Positions 1 to 8,013 of a stretch of 64,000 nt of DNA are shown in pieces (the stretch's first letter is position 1; every line of letters begins with the position of its first letter). Below the pieces are notes generated by a model. The model made no database searches, was not told the DNA's origin, and saw only the letters and a program-made list of their open reading frames with translations. The stretch is from Anaerosolibacter sp. (lineage in GTDB: Bacteria; Bacillota; Clostridia; Peptostreptococcales; Thermotaleaceae): the NCBI RefSeq assembly GCF_029240175.1, contig NZ_JARBTM010000016.1, positions 1 to 64,000 of the forward strand. The letters run 5' to 3'. The position numbers were made by a program, and so were the translations under genes.

Positions 1-105
1 AATTTCTGGGTGGTTTCGCTGCTAACCGCTAACGGCTAACTGCTAACCAATATATATGCTGGCTTAATTCTTACACTGTGTAGTTTTCAAAGACCAAATA
101 TGGTA
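1..105 (-). other. rRNA operon leader with boxA-like element
   Basis: On the minus strand positions 96-83 read TGGTCTTTGAAAAC, which resembles the boxA/leader element found just before 16S or 23S rRNA genes in Firmicutes. It lies downstream of two strong tandem promoters (223-251 and 144-172), and no protein gene follows before base 1. I infer that an rRNA operon starts just outside the window, transcribed leftwards. Positions 21-48 carry four imperfect copies of GCTAAC, a small local repeat. No mature rRNA sequence is visible inside the window. Confidence 0.55.
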
Positions 106-143
106 ACGTTTTCATTGGCCAACCTCTCGTGTTGACTCTTATT

Positions 144-172
144 ATGTTACACTAATCTTGCGCTTATGTCAA
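144..172 (-). promoter_or_regulatory. Promoter P2 of a probable rRNA operon
   Basis: On the minus strand there is a -35 TTGACA (172-167), a 17-base spacer and a -10 TAACAT (149-144). It lies about 80 bases downstream of P1. Tandem strong promoters followed by a boxA-like leader are the usual rRNA arrangement in Firmicutes. Confidence 0.6.
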
Positions 173-222
173 GCTGCTTTTTATTGGTAATTTCTGTCTT
201 ATTTCTTCTTGAGCAGATGTTA

Positions 223-251
223 ACTATATCATGCATCTCTTCTCTTGTCAA
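223..251 (-). promoter_or_regulatory. Promoter P1 of a probable rRNA operon
   Basis: On the minus strand there is a -35 TTGACA (251-246), a 17-base spacer and a -10 TATAGT (228-223). The perfect -35 and ideal spacing mark a strong housekeeping sigma promoter. It points away from the VanW gene, towards the rRNA leader at 1-105. Confidence 0.65.
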
Positions 252-370
252 CATGTATTTCAGTAAAAAATGAAGGGCTGATGACCAACCCCTGCTGTCT
301 CAAGGACAAGATATACTATACCATAGTTTTTCTATGAAATCAATAGACTTTGATGTTGTAAATTATTCCA

Positions 371-1219
371 TCAAACATTCTTTTTCGCCTCTAATAATGG
401 TTCATACATCATAACAGCATGATTCTCTGAGATAAATTCATCATTCAGCAAAACACCCTTGGAATCATACTTTCTCCTATATATCTGATTATGACGGGTA
501 TATCCACCCCAGTATTCTTGCTGAATTTGGTGTCCTTTTTCATAGACCTCATAATAACCTTCTATAGCCGCTATACTTCTCCACTCTCCTACCAGGTCCG
601 TTTCCGTCAAATAGAGATGGAGCTGCATAGGTTGGCTTGTTTCATTTTTGATTTGTAAATCTATATAATTATAAGAACATGTAGCCCCGCTGCCAAAGGG
701 TTGGGTTCGATCTACGTCAGGAAATACATCATAACTGTGCCTCCATCGTTCCACCACCGTCAGTGGGGTATGCAGTGTCATCCAATAAATAAGGTTGGAC
801 AACTGACACAAGCCTCCCCCTATACCCGGTTTGAATTTCCCATAAAATAAGACCATTCCATCAACGAATCCATCTTTTTTCCTCGGCTTTCCTATCTGCT
901 TCCAATAGGAGAAAGTTTCTCCCGGGTAGAGCACAAGACCGCTTATTCTTTCAATGGCAATCCGAAGATTTGTAATCTTATTCTGTTGGAGCCACATATC
1001 CACTTTTCTTAGTTTCCTGAGCAGCGGAGTCCGATGCCTAAAAATTACTTCATTATAATGTAGAATATTCTCTTTTCTATGAGCAAACTTCACCTTTGAT
1101 CCATACCAGTATAGATATCGCTTTAGGGTGTATGCCATTTTCCCTAAAAATATTCTTACACTGGATCGTTCTTTAGGTCTCTTATCCGACTCCTGTTTAT
1201 TTATTTTTCTCTGGTTCAT
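371..1219 (-). CDS. VanW family protein
   Basis: The protein has about 282 residues and carries the VanW domain. Visible blocks are LYPGETFSYW, the glycine-rich GKFKPGIGGGLCQLSNLIYW, and RWRHSYDVFPDVDRTQPFG with the following aromatic segment. The biochemical role of VanW proteins is not established; the name comes from accessory genes of vanB glycopeptide-resistance clusters. No vanA/B/H/X genes are near, so resistance should not be inferred. The open frame continues upstream to 1246, but the ATG at 1219 is chosen because GAGGA lies 8 bases before it. The start overlaps the preceding small gene by 23 bases, which suggests translational coupling. Confidence 0.85.
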   Translation of the reverse strand: MNQRKINKQESDKRPKERSSVRIFLGKMAYTLKRYLYWYGSKVKFAHRKENILHYNEVIFRHRTPLLRKLRKVDMWLQQNKITNLRIAIERISGLVLYPGETFSYWKQIGKPRKKDGFVDGMVLFYGKFKPGIGGGLCQLSNLIYWMTLHTPLTVVERWRHSYDVFPDVDRTQPFGSGATCSYNYIDLQIKNETSQPMQLHLYLTETDLVGEWRSIAAIEGYYEVYEKGHQIQQEYWGGYTRHNQIYRRKYDSKGVLLNDEFISENHAVMMYEPLLEAKKNV

Positions 1220-1382
1220 AAGCATCTTCCTCATAATCAAACTCAAATTTCTTCATGGTCGCCTTATTTGTAAATCCTTTGCTCCTCTTTTGATTGCTAT
1301 ATAAATCCTTCAAACGATCATAATCATCCTTCTCCACGTCGAAATCTTTTCTGAATATTTCCTTGAAACTATTGTCTGCCAT
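1197..1382 (-). CDS. Small acidic hypothetical protein
   Basis: This 61-residue, highly charged protein (MADNSFKEIFRKDFDVEKDD...) has no membrane segment or recognisable domain. Translation is well supported: GGGAGGTG sits 5 bases before the ATG at 1382. It is the first gene of a two-gene minus-strand unit and its end overlaps the VanW start. I do not recognise the family. It diverges from the histidine kinase gene, with 115 bases between them. Confidence 0.6.
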   Translation of the reverse strand: MADNSFKEIFRKDFDVEKDDYDRLKDLYSNQKRSKGFTNKATMKKFEFDYEEDAYEPEKNK

Positions 1383-1497
1383 TTTCGCACCTCCCTCTTC
1401 TATGGAAAAATCAACCGATCCCCTCTTTCATCTCATTTCATCATCTTATATAATAAGGATAACAAATGTAAGAGAAAAATTATAGAGGATGATGAAA

Positions 1498-2661
1498 ATG
1501 AAAAATTCAACCAAGCATATTATTTTTATCCTACGGTTCATCCTTTTGATGTGCTGCTTTATCTTCGCCATTGGCCTTGAGCTTCCCAGCACCAGTCGCT
1601 ATATGATCCTTATACTCACTTTCTTATTTCTGCTGTTTTCTTTGCACCTCAAGGAACTTCCCAAAATTCAATCCTCTAGATACTACCCCTATACCTACAT
1701 ATTAGATGTTATCATACTTTTGATTCTGGAGTACAATTCTAAGTTTCTTCTAAACTATTATTTTCATTTCATTTATTTTATCTTGATGCTATCTGCAGGA
1801 TTATTTCTCTCCCGTTTCCACGGTGCCATCATCAATATTGTCATCTTCTTGGCATCCATGTTCAAGTTTACCCAGATTCTTCAGATCAATTGGAACTTAT
1901 CCAATGTATCTTTGACAATTTTTACTTTCTTTACTTCTCTATTGATGATCATCCTATTGAACTATGGAAAATACTATTCGGAAGAACAGCAAAAATTCAA
2001 AGAACTCTATCGTGAATTAAAAGCCTATGCTGATCAGATAAGGGAGCTTACCCAGGCGGAAGAACGCAACCATCTGGCCATGGAGATCCATGACTCTATC
2101 GGTCACACCATGACAGGCTTGATCATGGAATTGGAGATGTGCAAGCGAGTCATTCCAAAAAGCCAAGATCAAGGGGTGCAACTGATTCAACATGCCCTAG
2201 ACACTGCCCGTGAAGGCTTCGTAGATATACGCAGATCTGTGGATGCTTTAAAAGCGAAAAGCTCTGAGCTTAAATCTGAGAACTGGATGGAAATGATTCA
2301 TCATTTCCGTAATCAAACAGGATTGGATATCCATGTACACCTTGATCCTGATAAGATTCAACTTCCATCATCTATCGTATCTGTTGTCTATCGGATTCTG
2401 CAAGAGTCCTTGACCAATGCAGCTCGGCATGGTCGCTGTACTACAATAAACATAACCATCCAGCTACAAAATGCTGTTCTTGGCATAAAAATTTTAGATA
2501 ACGGCGAAGGATGCACACCCTATATAGAAGGGAACGGTTTGAAAGGTATGCGACAAAGGGTTACGGCATTGAATGGCTCCATAAATTTTTCCCAAACTCC
2601 TGGATTCTGTGTAGAAGTACAGATTCCTGTATCTTTACAGCCCAATTCGTCAGTGAGGTGA
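1498..2661 (+). CDS. Sensor histidine kinase, NarL/DesK (HisKA_3) type
   Basis: The protein has about 387 residues. The N-terminal half is hydrophobic, with roughly five or six membrane segments up to residue 155. A short coiled stretch leads to the HisKA_3 box AEERNHLAMEIHDSIGHTMTG, whose His near residue 198 is the expected phosphorylation site. The C-terminal ATPase domain shows an N-box-like ESLTNAARHG and a G-box DNGEG. ATG codons occur at 1489, 1492 and 1498; AGAGG at 1484-1488 gives proper spacing only for 1498. The response regulator follows 4 bases later and an ABC exporter lies downstream, so it probably senses a membrane-active stress or peptide; the ligand is unknown. Confidence 0.9.
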   Translation: MKNSTKHIIFILRFILLMCCFIFAIGLELPSTSRYMILILTFLFLLFSLHLKELPKIQSSRYYPYTYILDVIILLILEYNSKFLLNYYFHFIYFILMLSAGLFLSRFHGAIINIVIFLASMFKFTQILQINWNLSNVSLTIFTFFTSLLMIILLNYGKYYSEEQQKFKELYRELKAYADQIRELTQAEERNHLAMEIHDSIGHTMTGLIMELEMCKRVIPKSQDQGVQLIQHALDTAREGFVDIRRSVDALKAKSSELKSENWMEMIHHFRNQTGLDIHVHLDPDKIQLPSSIVSVVYRILQESLTNAARHGRCTTINITIQLQNAVLGIKILDNGEGCTPYIEGNGLKGMRQRVTALNGSINFSQTPGFCVEVQIPVSLQPNSSVR

Positions 2662-2665
2662 TAAG

Positions 2666-3322
2666 ATGAAAAAGATTAAAGTTATGATCGTAGATGATCA
2701 AACCATACTAACCCAAGGTTTAAAAATGATCCTCGAAATGGAAAAGGACTTAGAAGTCATTGCCGTGGCATCCAATGGTCAAGAGGCAGTTTCCCTATGT
2801 CACTGGCAGTGTCCGGATATCATTTTAATGGATATAAAAATGCCCATTATGAACGGTGTGGATGCCACAGAAACTATCAAGTCACAATTTGTTCATCCCA
2901 AAATCATTGTCCTCACAACATTCCATGATACGGAGTATATTTTTGATGCTTTAAAAAAAGGAGCTTCCGGCTATCTATTGAAGGAATCTCCACCGGAAGA
3001 TATCATCCATGCCATACGTACCGTCCACCAAGGAGGGTCTATTCTCCAACCGAATGTCGCCTCCAAGGTCATTGAAGAATTTACGAGAATGGCTTCCCAT
3101 ACAAAAACCAACACTGTAGATGAACGAATCCATCTGCTCAGCGACCGTGAGAAGGATATCATCCAATGCATCGGTGAAGGCATGAACAACAAGGAAATTG
3201 CCGTTCACTTATACCTTAGCGAAGGAACTGTTCGTAATCACATCAGTCACATGTTAGAAAAGCTCGATCTTCGAGATCGCACCCAGTTAGCAATCTTTGC
3301 GATTAAAAATCAACTGACATAA
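2666..3322 (+). CDS. Response regulator, NarL/LuxR family
   Basis: The 218-residue protein begins with a receiver domain: the acidic pair VDDQ, the phospho-acceptor Asp at about residue 56 in LMDIKMPIMNG, and a conserved Lys in GYLLKE. It ends with a LuxR-type helix-turn-helix (LSDREKDIIQCIGEGMNNKE...LYLSEGTVRNHI). GAGGTGATAAG precedes the ATG. It is the partner of the kinase just upstream. It probably activates the lipoprotein-ABC exporter genes that follow, because their promoter region has a perfect TATAAT but no good -35 (see 3328-3425). That regulatory link is inference. Confidence 0.92.
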   Translation: MKKIKVMIVDDQTILTQGLKMILEMEKDLEVIAVASNGQEAVSLCHWQCPDIILMDIKMPIMNGVDATETIKSQFVHPKIIVLTTFHDTEYIFDALKKGASGYLLKESPPEDIIHAIRTVHQGGSILQPNVASKVIEEFTRMASHTKTNTVDERIHLLSDREKDIIQCIGEGMNNKEIAVHLYLSEGTVRNHISHMLEKLDLRDRTQLAIFAIKNQLT

Positions 3323-3327
3323 TTTCA

Positions 3328-3378
3328 TTATCACCCCATGACAAATGTCATGGGGTGATAATCATTTAAAATGATTTT
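3328..3378 (+). terminator. Large perfect palindrome plus T-tailed hairpin
   Basis: Positions 3328-3343 and 3346-3361 are perfect 16-base inverted arms around AA. A second, smaller hairpin (AATCATTT...AATGATT) at 3360-3374 runs into six T residues. Together they probably terminate the kinase/regulator transcript. The long arm symmetry could alternatively be a protein-binding site for the next transcription unit. Confidence 0.6.
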
Positions 3379-3407
3379 TTGCACATGTAATGTCTTCTCT
3401 AATTATC

Positions 3408-3413
3408 TATAAT
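3408..3413 (+). promoter_or_regulatory. -10 element upstream of the lipoprotein-ABC operon
   Basis: A perfect TATAAT lies 34 bases before the lipoprotein ATG. The only TTGACA-like hexamer (TTGCAC, 3379-3384) is 23 bases away, too far for a normal promoter. A partial inverted repeat ACAT...ATGT (3383-3393) sits where an activator could bind. This layout fits a promoter that needs a response regulator. Confidence 0.4.
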
Positions 3414-3446
3414 AGCATTAGATAATAACCAAAGGAGGTTTCCAGT

Positions 3447-4463
3447 ATGAAAAAAGCATTCTGCATTTCACTACTGATCATAATAATCCTTTCACTTTTC
3501 ATCACCGGCTGTACCAGTGGTAATATTATGAATCAGTATATGCAAGCCCTAGAACAGACAGAAAACATCCAAAGATCCAGCGAACTCATAGAATTCACCA
3601 CCGAGTTAGACTTTAGCGACTTGGACCTTACACTGGAGGAAAAAAAGCAATTGGATATGTTCAGCAGTGTTAAAGGTTCTTTTGTTTCGAAGCATGACAA
3701 AGAGAAGGGTATCTCTTTCCTCGATGGTCATATCGACATGAAAAATCTCGGCTTTGATGTAAAGATTTACGAAGATCAGGAAAGGATTGTGGCTTTAATG
3801 CCCATCTTCTCCAAATACATGGTAATCCATAAAGATCAAGATCCTACTTCCTTGCAAAAGAATTTTTCCATGATTCAGATAGATGAAGAGGAAATCAAAA
3901 CCCTATGGAATAGTATGATTACCCAGTCTAGCATTCAAAAAATCGGCAATAAGATGGTCAGCACCAACGAAGGTGAAATCAGAACCACAGCCTTTGAAGT
4001 TACCCTTCAAGATGCTGAGATCAAAAAACTGGGCAAGACCTTTATCCAAACTATCCTAAAAAATCCAGAAACAAAACAATCCTTCATGAAGTTCATGAAC
4101 GATATGCCGACAGGAGAAGATGCAGATCAATTCTTGAATACAGAAGAGGACTTTGAAGAATTCCTAGGTCACATGGAGAAAGGCATCGACCAGATGAAGA
4201 TCAATGAATTCCGTCATACAGGTTCATTTGATAAAGACCACTATATCATCGAAGAGAATATTTCTCTGAACTATGCGATGGAGGTAGAGCCAGCTAAAAA
4301 CATCCAAGTGTCTTATGTCCTCCAAATAACCCGTTGGGATATCAATAAGAGCTTTGAAATTGAAATGCCTGACATAACTGAAGAGAACAGCTTTACATTG
4401 GATCAATTAGATGAAAATACCCCCAAACTCATCGAGGACTTGATCAAATCTCCAAAAAAATAG
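3447..4463 (+). CDS. Putative lipoprotein, first gene of ABC exporter operon
   Basis: The 338-residue protein starts with a type II signal sequence and lipobox FITGC (Cys about residue 22), so it should be lipid-anchored outside the membrane. The mature part is hydrophilic, with no catalytic motif I can identify. AAAGGAGG precedes the ATG. It lies between a two-component system and an ABC exporter and is probably co-transcribed with the exporter. Its size and acidic character recall uncharacterised clostridial lipoproteins that accompany such transporters. A sensing, ligand-sequestering or immunity role is possible but unproven. Confidence 0.75.
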   Translation: MKKAFCISLLIIIILSLFITGCTSGNIMNQYMQALEQTENIQRSSELIEFTTELDFSDLDLTLEEKKQLDMFSSVKGSFVSKHDKEKGISFLDGHIDMKNLGFDVKIYEDQERIVALMPIFSKYMVIHKDQDPTSLQKNFSMIQIDEEEIKTLWNSMITQSSIQKIGNKMVSTNEGEIRTTAFEVTLQDAEIKKLGKTFIQTILKNPETKQSFMKFMNDMPTGEDADQFLNTEEDFEEFLGHMEKGIDQMKINEFRHTGSFDKDHYIIEENISLNYAMEVEPAKNIQVSYVLQITRWDINKSFEIEMPDITEENSFTLDQLDENTPKLIEDLIKSPKK

Positions 4464-4492
4464 AAGAACTATCATGAAAGGGGCGCAATACC

Positions 4493-5428
4493 ATGTACAT
4501 GGTTGAAATAAATAATTTAACAAAGAAATATGGTTCTCTGACAGCTGTAGATGATATTAGTTTGAAGATTGAGACTGAAGACCTCTACGGCCTTCTAGGT
4601 CCCAATGGTGCTGGAAAGTCTACCACCATTTCTACCATTAGTACCTTCATTCAGCCTACTTCAGGTGACATTCTGGTGGGCGGCCACAGCATTCTAACAA
4701 AGGCATCAGCCATACGAAAACTCATCGGGCTGGTACCTCAAGATGTGGCACTATACCCTACATTAACTGCCCGAGAAAATTTGTCTTTTTTCGGAAAGCT
4801 GTATGGGTTAAGAGGGAAGGATCTTTCGAAGAAGGCAGATGAAATTCTAGAAACCGTCGGCCTCCGTGATCGGGGAAATGAAAAAATAGATACCTACTCC
4901 GGAGGTATGAAGCGAAGAATCAACATCGGCGTCGGGTTAATGAATGATCCTAAACTCTTGATCCTCGATGAACCTACAGTAGGCATCGACCCCCAATCCC
5001 GCAATCATATATTGGAAACAGTAAAAAATTTAAACCAAAGAGGCATGACCGTAATTTATACCAGTCACTACATGGAAGAGGTAGAGTTTCTTTGCAAGCA
5101 TATCGGTATTATGGATCAGGGCAAGCTTATTGCCCAAGGCTCCAAAGAAGAGGTCTGTGCCTTGGCTGGCAACGAAGAAACCCTCACGATTCATATCTCT
5201 CAGCTATCCGCCCAACATCTTCAACAGCTGCAAACCATCCTTCCAGAATATACAATGCATTATGGAGATGGGATTCTCACGGTACTAGGCAAAAAAATAC
5301 ATTCTGTATTAGGCGATATCCTAACCATCCTCAATACGGAGAAGTCCAAAATCACATCCCTAGATGTTCAAGAGCCTAATTTAGAATCTGTATTTCTTCA
5401 TCTTACTGGCAGAGCTTTAAGAGATTAG
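4493..5428 (+). CDS. ABC transporter ATP-binding protein (exporter type)
   Basis: The 311-residue protein has a complete nucleotide-binding domain: Walker A GPNGAGKST (about residues 36-44), Q-loop LVPQD, signature YSGGMKRR, Walker B LLILDEPTVGID and the switch His in YTSHYMEE. The roughly 90-residue C-terminal extension is typical of drug, bacteriocin or Na+ exporters such as NatA/CcmA-like ATPases. AAAGGGG precedes the ATG at 4493. The two following ABC-2 permeases complete the transporter. Its stop codon runs directly into a run of ten G residues. Confidence 0.92.
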   Translation: MYMVEINNLTKKYGSLTAVDDISLKIETEDLYGLLGPNGAGKSTTISTISTFIQPTSGDILVGGHSILTKASAIRKLIGLVPQDVALYPTLTARENLSFFGKLYGLRGKDLSKKADEILETVGLRDRGNEKIDTYSGGMKRRINIGVGLMNDPKLLILDEPTVGIDPQSRNHILETVKNLNQRGMTVIYTSHYMEEVEFLCKHIGIMDQGKLIAQGSKEEVCALAGNEETLTIHISQLSAQHLQQLQTILPEYTMHYGDGILTVLGKKIHSVLGDILTILNTEKSKITSLDVQEPNLESVFLHLTGRALRD

Positions 5429-5437
5429 GGGGGGGGG
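5428..5437 (+). repeat. Ten-base poly(G) tract in ribosome-binding region
   Basis: Ten consecutive G residues start in the TAG stop of the ATPase gene and end 6 bases before the ATG of the first permease (5444). They occupy the Shine-Dalgarno position. A homopolymeric G tract is prone to slipped-strand length change, which would alter the strength of translation initiation. Confidence 0.8.
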
Positions 5438-5443
5438 AAGAAA

Positions 5444-6727
5444 ATGCATGGATTATTTATCGCCCTTAATGATTTAAAAATTACTTTAAAGGATCGAAAA
5501 GTTACAACAATTTTGCTGCTTATGCCGATTTTGCTTATAACAGTGCTTGGGTCTGCCCTTTCCTCTGCCTTCACCCCCGATACCATGACAGATCTCCATC
5601 AAATTACAATTGCCATCGTCGAAGGTGAAGCTGCTAACTTGAATGACCTTGAACGATTTATTCCCATGGATCAGATGGAAGAGATTGAAACATCCCTTTC
5701 TGATTTAGATATAAATCGTATCGTAAAAGAAGAGGTACTTCAATCAGAGGATATTAAAAGCCTTGTATCCTACGAAGTCCTAGATCATCATACCGCCCTG
5801 TCTAAGCTGCAGGCCAAAGACGTTGCAGGGATCGTTTATCTTCCTGACCAATTTGCCAATCGCTACATTATGGGAAACAAGTCAGAAATCAAAATCGTAA
5901 CCAATACGGATAGTCAAATAGATCAAATGATTCTGGATGCAGTTTTTAGAAGCTTTAGCGATCAGCTTTCTCTGCCCAGGATTGCCGTCAGTGTCGTTCA
6001 AGAGGAAAACATAAAGGAAGGTGTTGGCACCTTTTCCTTTTCAAAGACAGGAGAAGATATCCAATCCTTGGTGTCGGATAAAGGGATTTCACTTGAATTT
6101 CTTCAAAAGACAGAAGCTGGAAAGCAGCTCATCTCTTCAAAAGAATACTATACATCAGCAGTGGCTGTCATGTTCATGCTATTTTCAGCCGGTTATGGTC
6201 TGATGAATATGCTCCATGATCGTGACCATTATACCCTTATGCGCCAGTTGATCGCAGGGGCGTCTAAATTTCAAATGCTCTTGGGCAAATTTTTATATAC
6301 GCTTTTTCTATGTGTCATACAATTGAGTATTTTATTTGCCTACGGGTATATCGCCATGGGGATACGACTTCCATCGGATTTATTGGCCTTTATGATACTG
6401 ATCTGTGCCGCTAGCTTTGCCATGGCAGGTTTATCCGTCCTCCTCTGCGGTATTGTGAAGAATCAGAGAGGCGCTGTCATCTTCCAAGGCTTGATCATCA
6501 ATATACTTTCCCTATTGGGCGGCAGCTTTATCCCTATAGAGGTTATGCCTAAAATTTTCAGACCATTGGCAGATCTTACGCCCAACGGTCGTGCCTCCAG
6601 GGCTTTTGTTCACTTGATTGAGGGCGGTCAGTGGAGCAGTATTTCATCCAGCGTTTTGATGTTATTTGGATTCGGAACCCTATGCCTGTTGATCGGCGTC
6701 TGTGTCTTCCGTCCCGCAGAGAGGTGA
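5444..6727 (+). CDS. ABC-2 type transporter permease
   Basis: The 427-residue membrane protein has an N-terminal membrane helix (about residues 18-38), a long extracellular domain (about 45-235) and five or six C-terminal helices. This is the ABC2_membrane_3/NatB-like layout. Short conserved pieces include LLGKFLYTLFLCVIQLS and GSFIPIEVMP, the latter resembling the late loop seen in many ABC-2 exporters. It pairs with the next permease as a probable heterodimer served by the ATPase upstream. The substrate cannot be deduced from sequence. The ribosome-binding site is the G-run described at 5428-5437. Confidence 0.88.
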   Translation: MHGLFIALNDLKITLKDRKVTTILLLMPILLITVLGSALSSAFTPDTMTDLHQITIAIVEGEAANLNDLERFIPMDQMEEIETSLSDLDINRIVKEEVLQSEDIKSLVSYEVLDHHTALSKLQAKDVAGIVYLPDQFANRYIMGNKSEIKIVTNTDSQIDQMILDAVFRSFSDQLSLPRIAVSVVQEENIKEGVGTFSFSKTGEDIQSLVSDKGISLEFLQKTEAGKQLISSKEYYTSAVAVMFMLFSAGYGLMNMLHDRDHYTLMRQLIAGASKFQMLLGKFLYTLFLCVIQLSILFAYGYIAMGIRLPSDLLAFMILICAASFAMAGLSVLLCGIVKNQRGAVIFQGLIINILSLLGGSFIPIEVMPKIFRPLADLTPNGRASRAFVHLIEGGQWSSISSSVLMLFGFGTLCLLIGVCVFRPAER

Positions 6728-6732
6728 TGAAT

Positions 6733-7923
6733 ATGAGAAAAATATTATCGATTACCTACTTACGATTTCTTAGATTTATAAGGGAGCCTGGTCTCTTTAT
6801 CATCATGCTGCTCCTTCCCATCTTGTTTACGTATTTCATGGGCAATATGGGTTCGGGTAATTATCGTATGCCCATCGCTTTTGTAGATTTGGATCAAAGC
6901 ACTTATTCTAACAAGCTTGTTGAGCGATTCACCAGCAATAACACCTATCATGTTTTCCAGTATAATCAAGAAGAAGCCATAGATCACGTTAAGCGGCACA
7001 ATATATCTGCTGCATTGATTATTCCAAAAGACTTTGAAAAATCTGTAAAAGCAAAGGGCACTCCTAAGATCGAAATCATTCGTCTTAAGGAATCCTTTGA
7101 ATTGATCACCTTGCAAAATGAACTTCGGTCCAATCTGAACTTTATCCACGGTAATATCAAAATAGCCGATTATACCGTAGCTCAAATCTCAGAAAAAAAG
7201 AACATCAATAATAAAAAAGAGTTGATTTGGCAGCGTGCCTACAACAATGCTTTAAGCAAATGGTTTCCCTATCCTCCTGTATACACCACACTATCTAGTT
7301 TGAATCAGCAGGAATTTGACGGCTATACCCCACTAGCCCATTACTCCGTTGGGTTCAGTATGTTCTTTGTGATGTATACCATCATATTCGGTATCGGTGA
7401 AATCTTAGATGAGAAAAAAAATGGTACGTGGCAGCGAATTCTTACCCTTCCTGTTTCTAAGGCAGAAATTTTGACAGGGAATCTACTGGGCACTTTCACT
7501 GTAGGCTTTCTTCAAATCTTTATTTTGATTCTCTTAGGTATTTATGTATTTGGTGTGAACTGGGGTGCCAATTTATCTGCCACACTCCTGGTGATGGGCG
7601 TCTTTGTACTGACCGTTACCTGTCTCGGTTTATTCCTATCCAGTATAGTTAAAACCTCCGCCCAGCTCCAGACAATCACGCCATTGATTACTGTTTGCTC
7701 TGCTATGTTAGGTGGTACCTTTTGGCCATTGGATATTGTCCAGTCCAAGCTTTTGCTATTTTTAGCAAAACTAACTCCCCAGTATTGGGCAATCTCCAGC
7801 ATTGAAGGAATCATCCAGCAAGGATATGGTCTTAAGGATATAACTTTATCCTTGGGAATCTTATTTCTCATGGCTGCCTCTTATTTTGGCCTTGGATTAA
7901 AATTATTAAAATGGGAGAATTAA
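6733..7923 (+). CDS. ABC-2 type transporter permease, second subunit
   Basis: The protein has about 396 residues and the same architecture as the preceding permease: one N-terminal helix (PGLFIIMLLLPILFTYFMG), an extracellular domain, then C-terminal helices and a GGTFWPLDIVQ loop. The open frame reaches back to 6631, inside the upstream gene. The ATG at 6733 is chosen because AGAGG at 6720-6724 is 8 bases upstream; an ATG at 6727 is too close. The gene is therefore nearly contiguous with its partner. A convergent terminator follows at 7927-7960. Confidence 0.88.
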   Translation: MRKILSITYLRFLRFIREPGLFIIMLLLPILFTYFMGNMGSGNYRMPIAFVDLDQSTYSNKLVERFTSNNTYHVFQYNQEEAIDHVKRHNISAALIIPKDFEKSVKAKGTPKIEIIRLKESFELITLQNELRSNLNFIHGNIKIADYTVAQISEKKNINNKKELIWQRAYNNALSKWFPYPPVYTTLSSLNQQEFDGYTPLAHYSVGFSMFFVMYTIIFGIGEILDEKKNGTWQRILTLPVSKAEILTGNLLGTFTVGFLQIFILILLGIYVFGVNWGANLSATLLVMGVFVLTVTCLGLFLSSIVKTSAQLQTITPLITVCSAMLGGTFWPLDIVQSKLLLFLAKLTPQYWAISSIEGIIQQGYGLKDITLSLGILFLMAASYFGLGLKLLKWEN

Positions 7924-7926
7924 AAC

Positions 7927-7960
7927 AGTGGGGTGCCCTATTACAATGGCAACCCCACTT
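7927..7960. terminator. Bidirectional terminator
   Basis: An imperfect hairpin (GTGGGGTGCC paired with GGCAACCCCAC) lies between the converging exporter operon and cyanophycinase-like gene. It has A/T-rich flanks on both sides and can serve both strands. Confidence 0.6.
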
Positions 7961-8013
7961 CCCTTTATTTTAGATATCTATCTTTGACTGTCTTATTCGT
8001 GTGCAGTTCTTTT

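Noticed and set aside
21-48. Short CRISPR-like direct repeats (GCTAAC)
   Set aside because: Units are only 6-8 bases without unique spacers; it is a simple local repeat.
371-1219. Vancomycin resistance determinant
   Set aside because: VanW domains are widespread without resistance, and no van ligase, dehydrogenase or dipeptidase gene is present.
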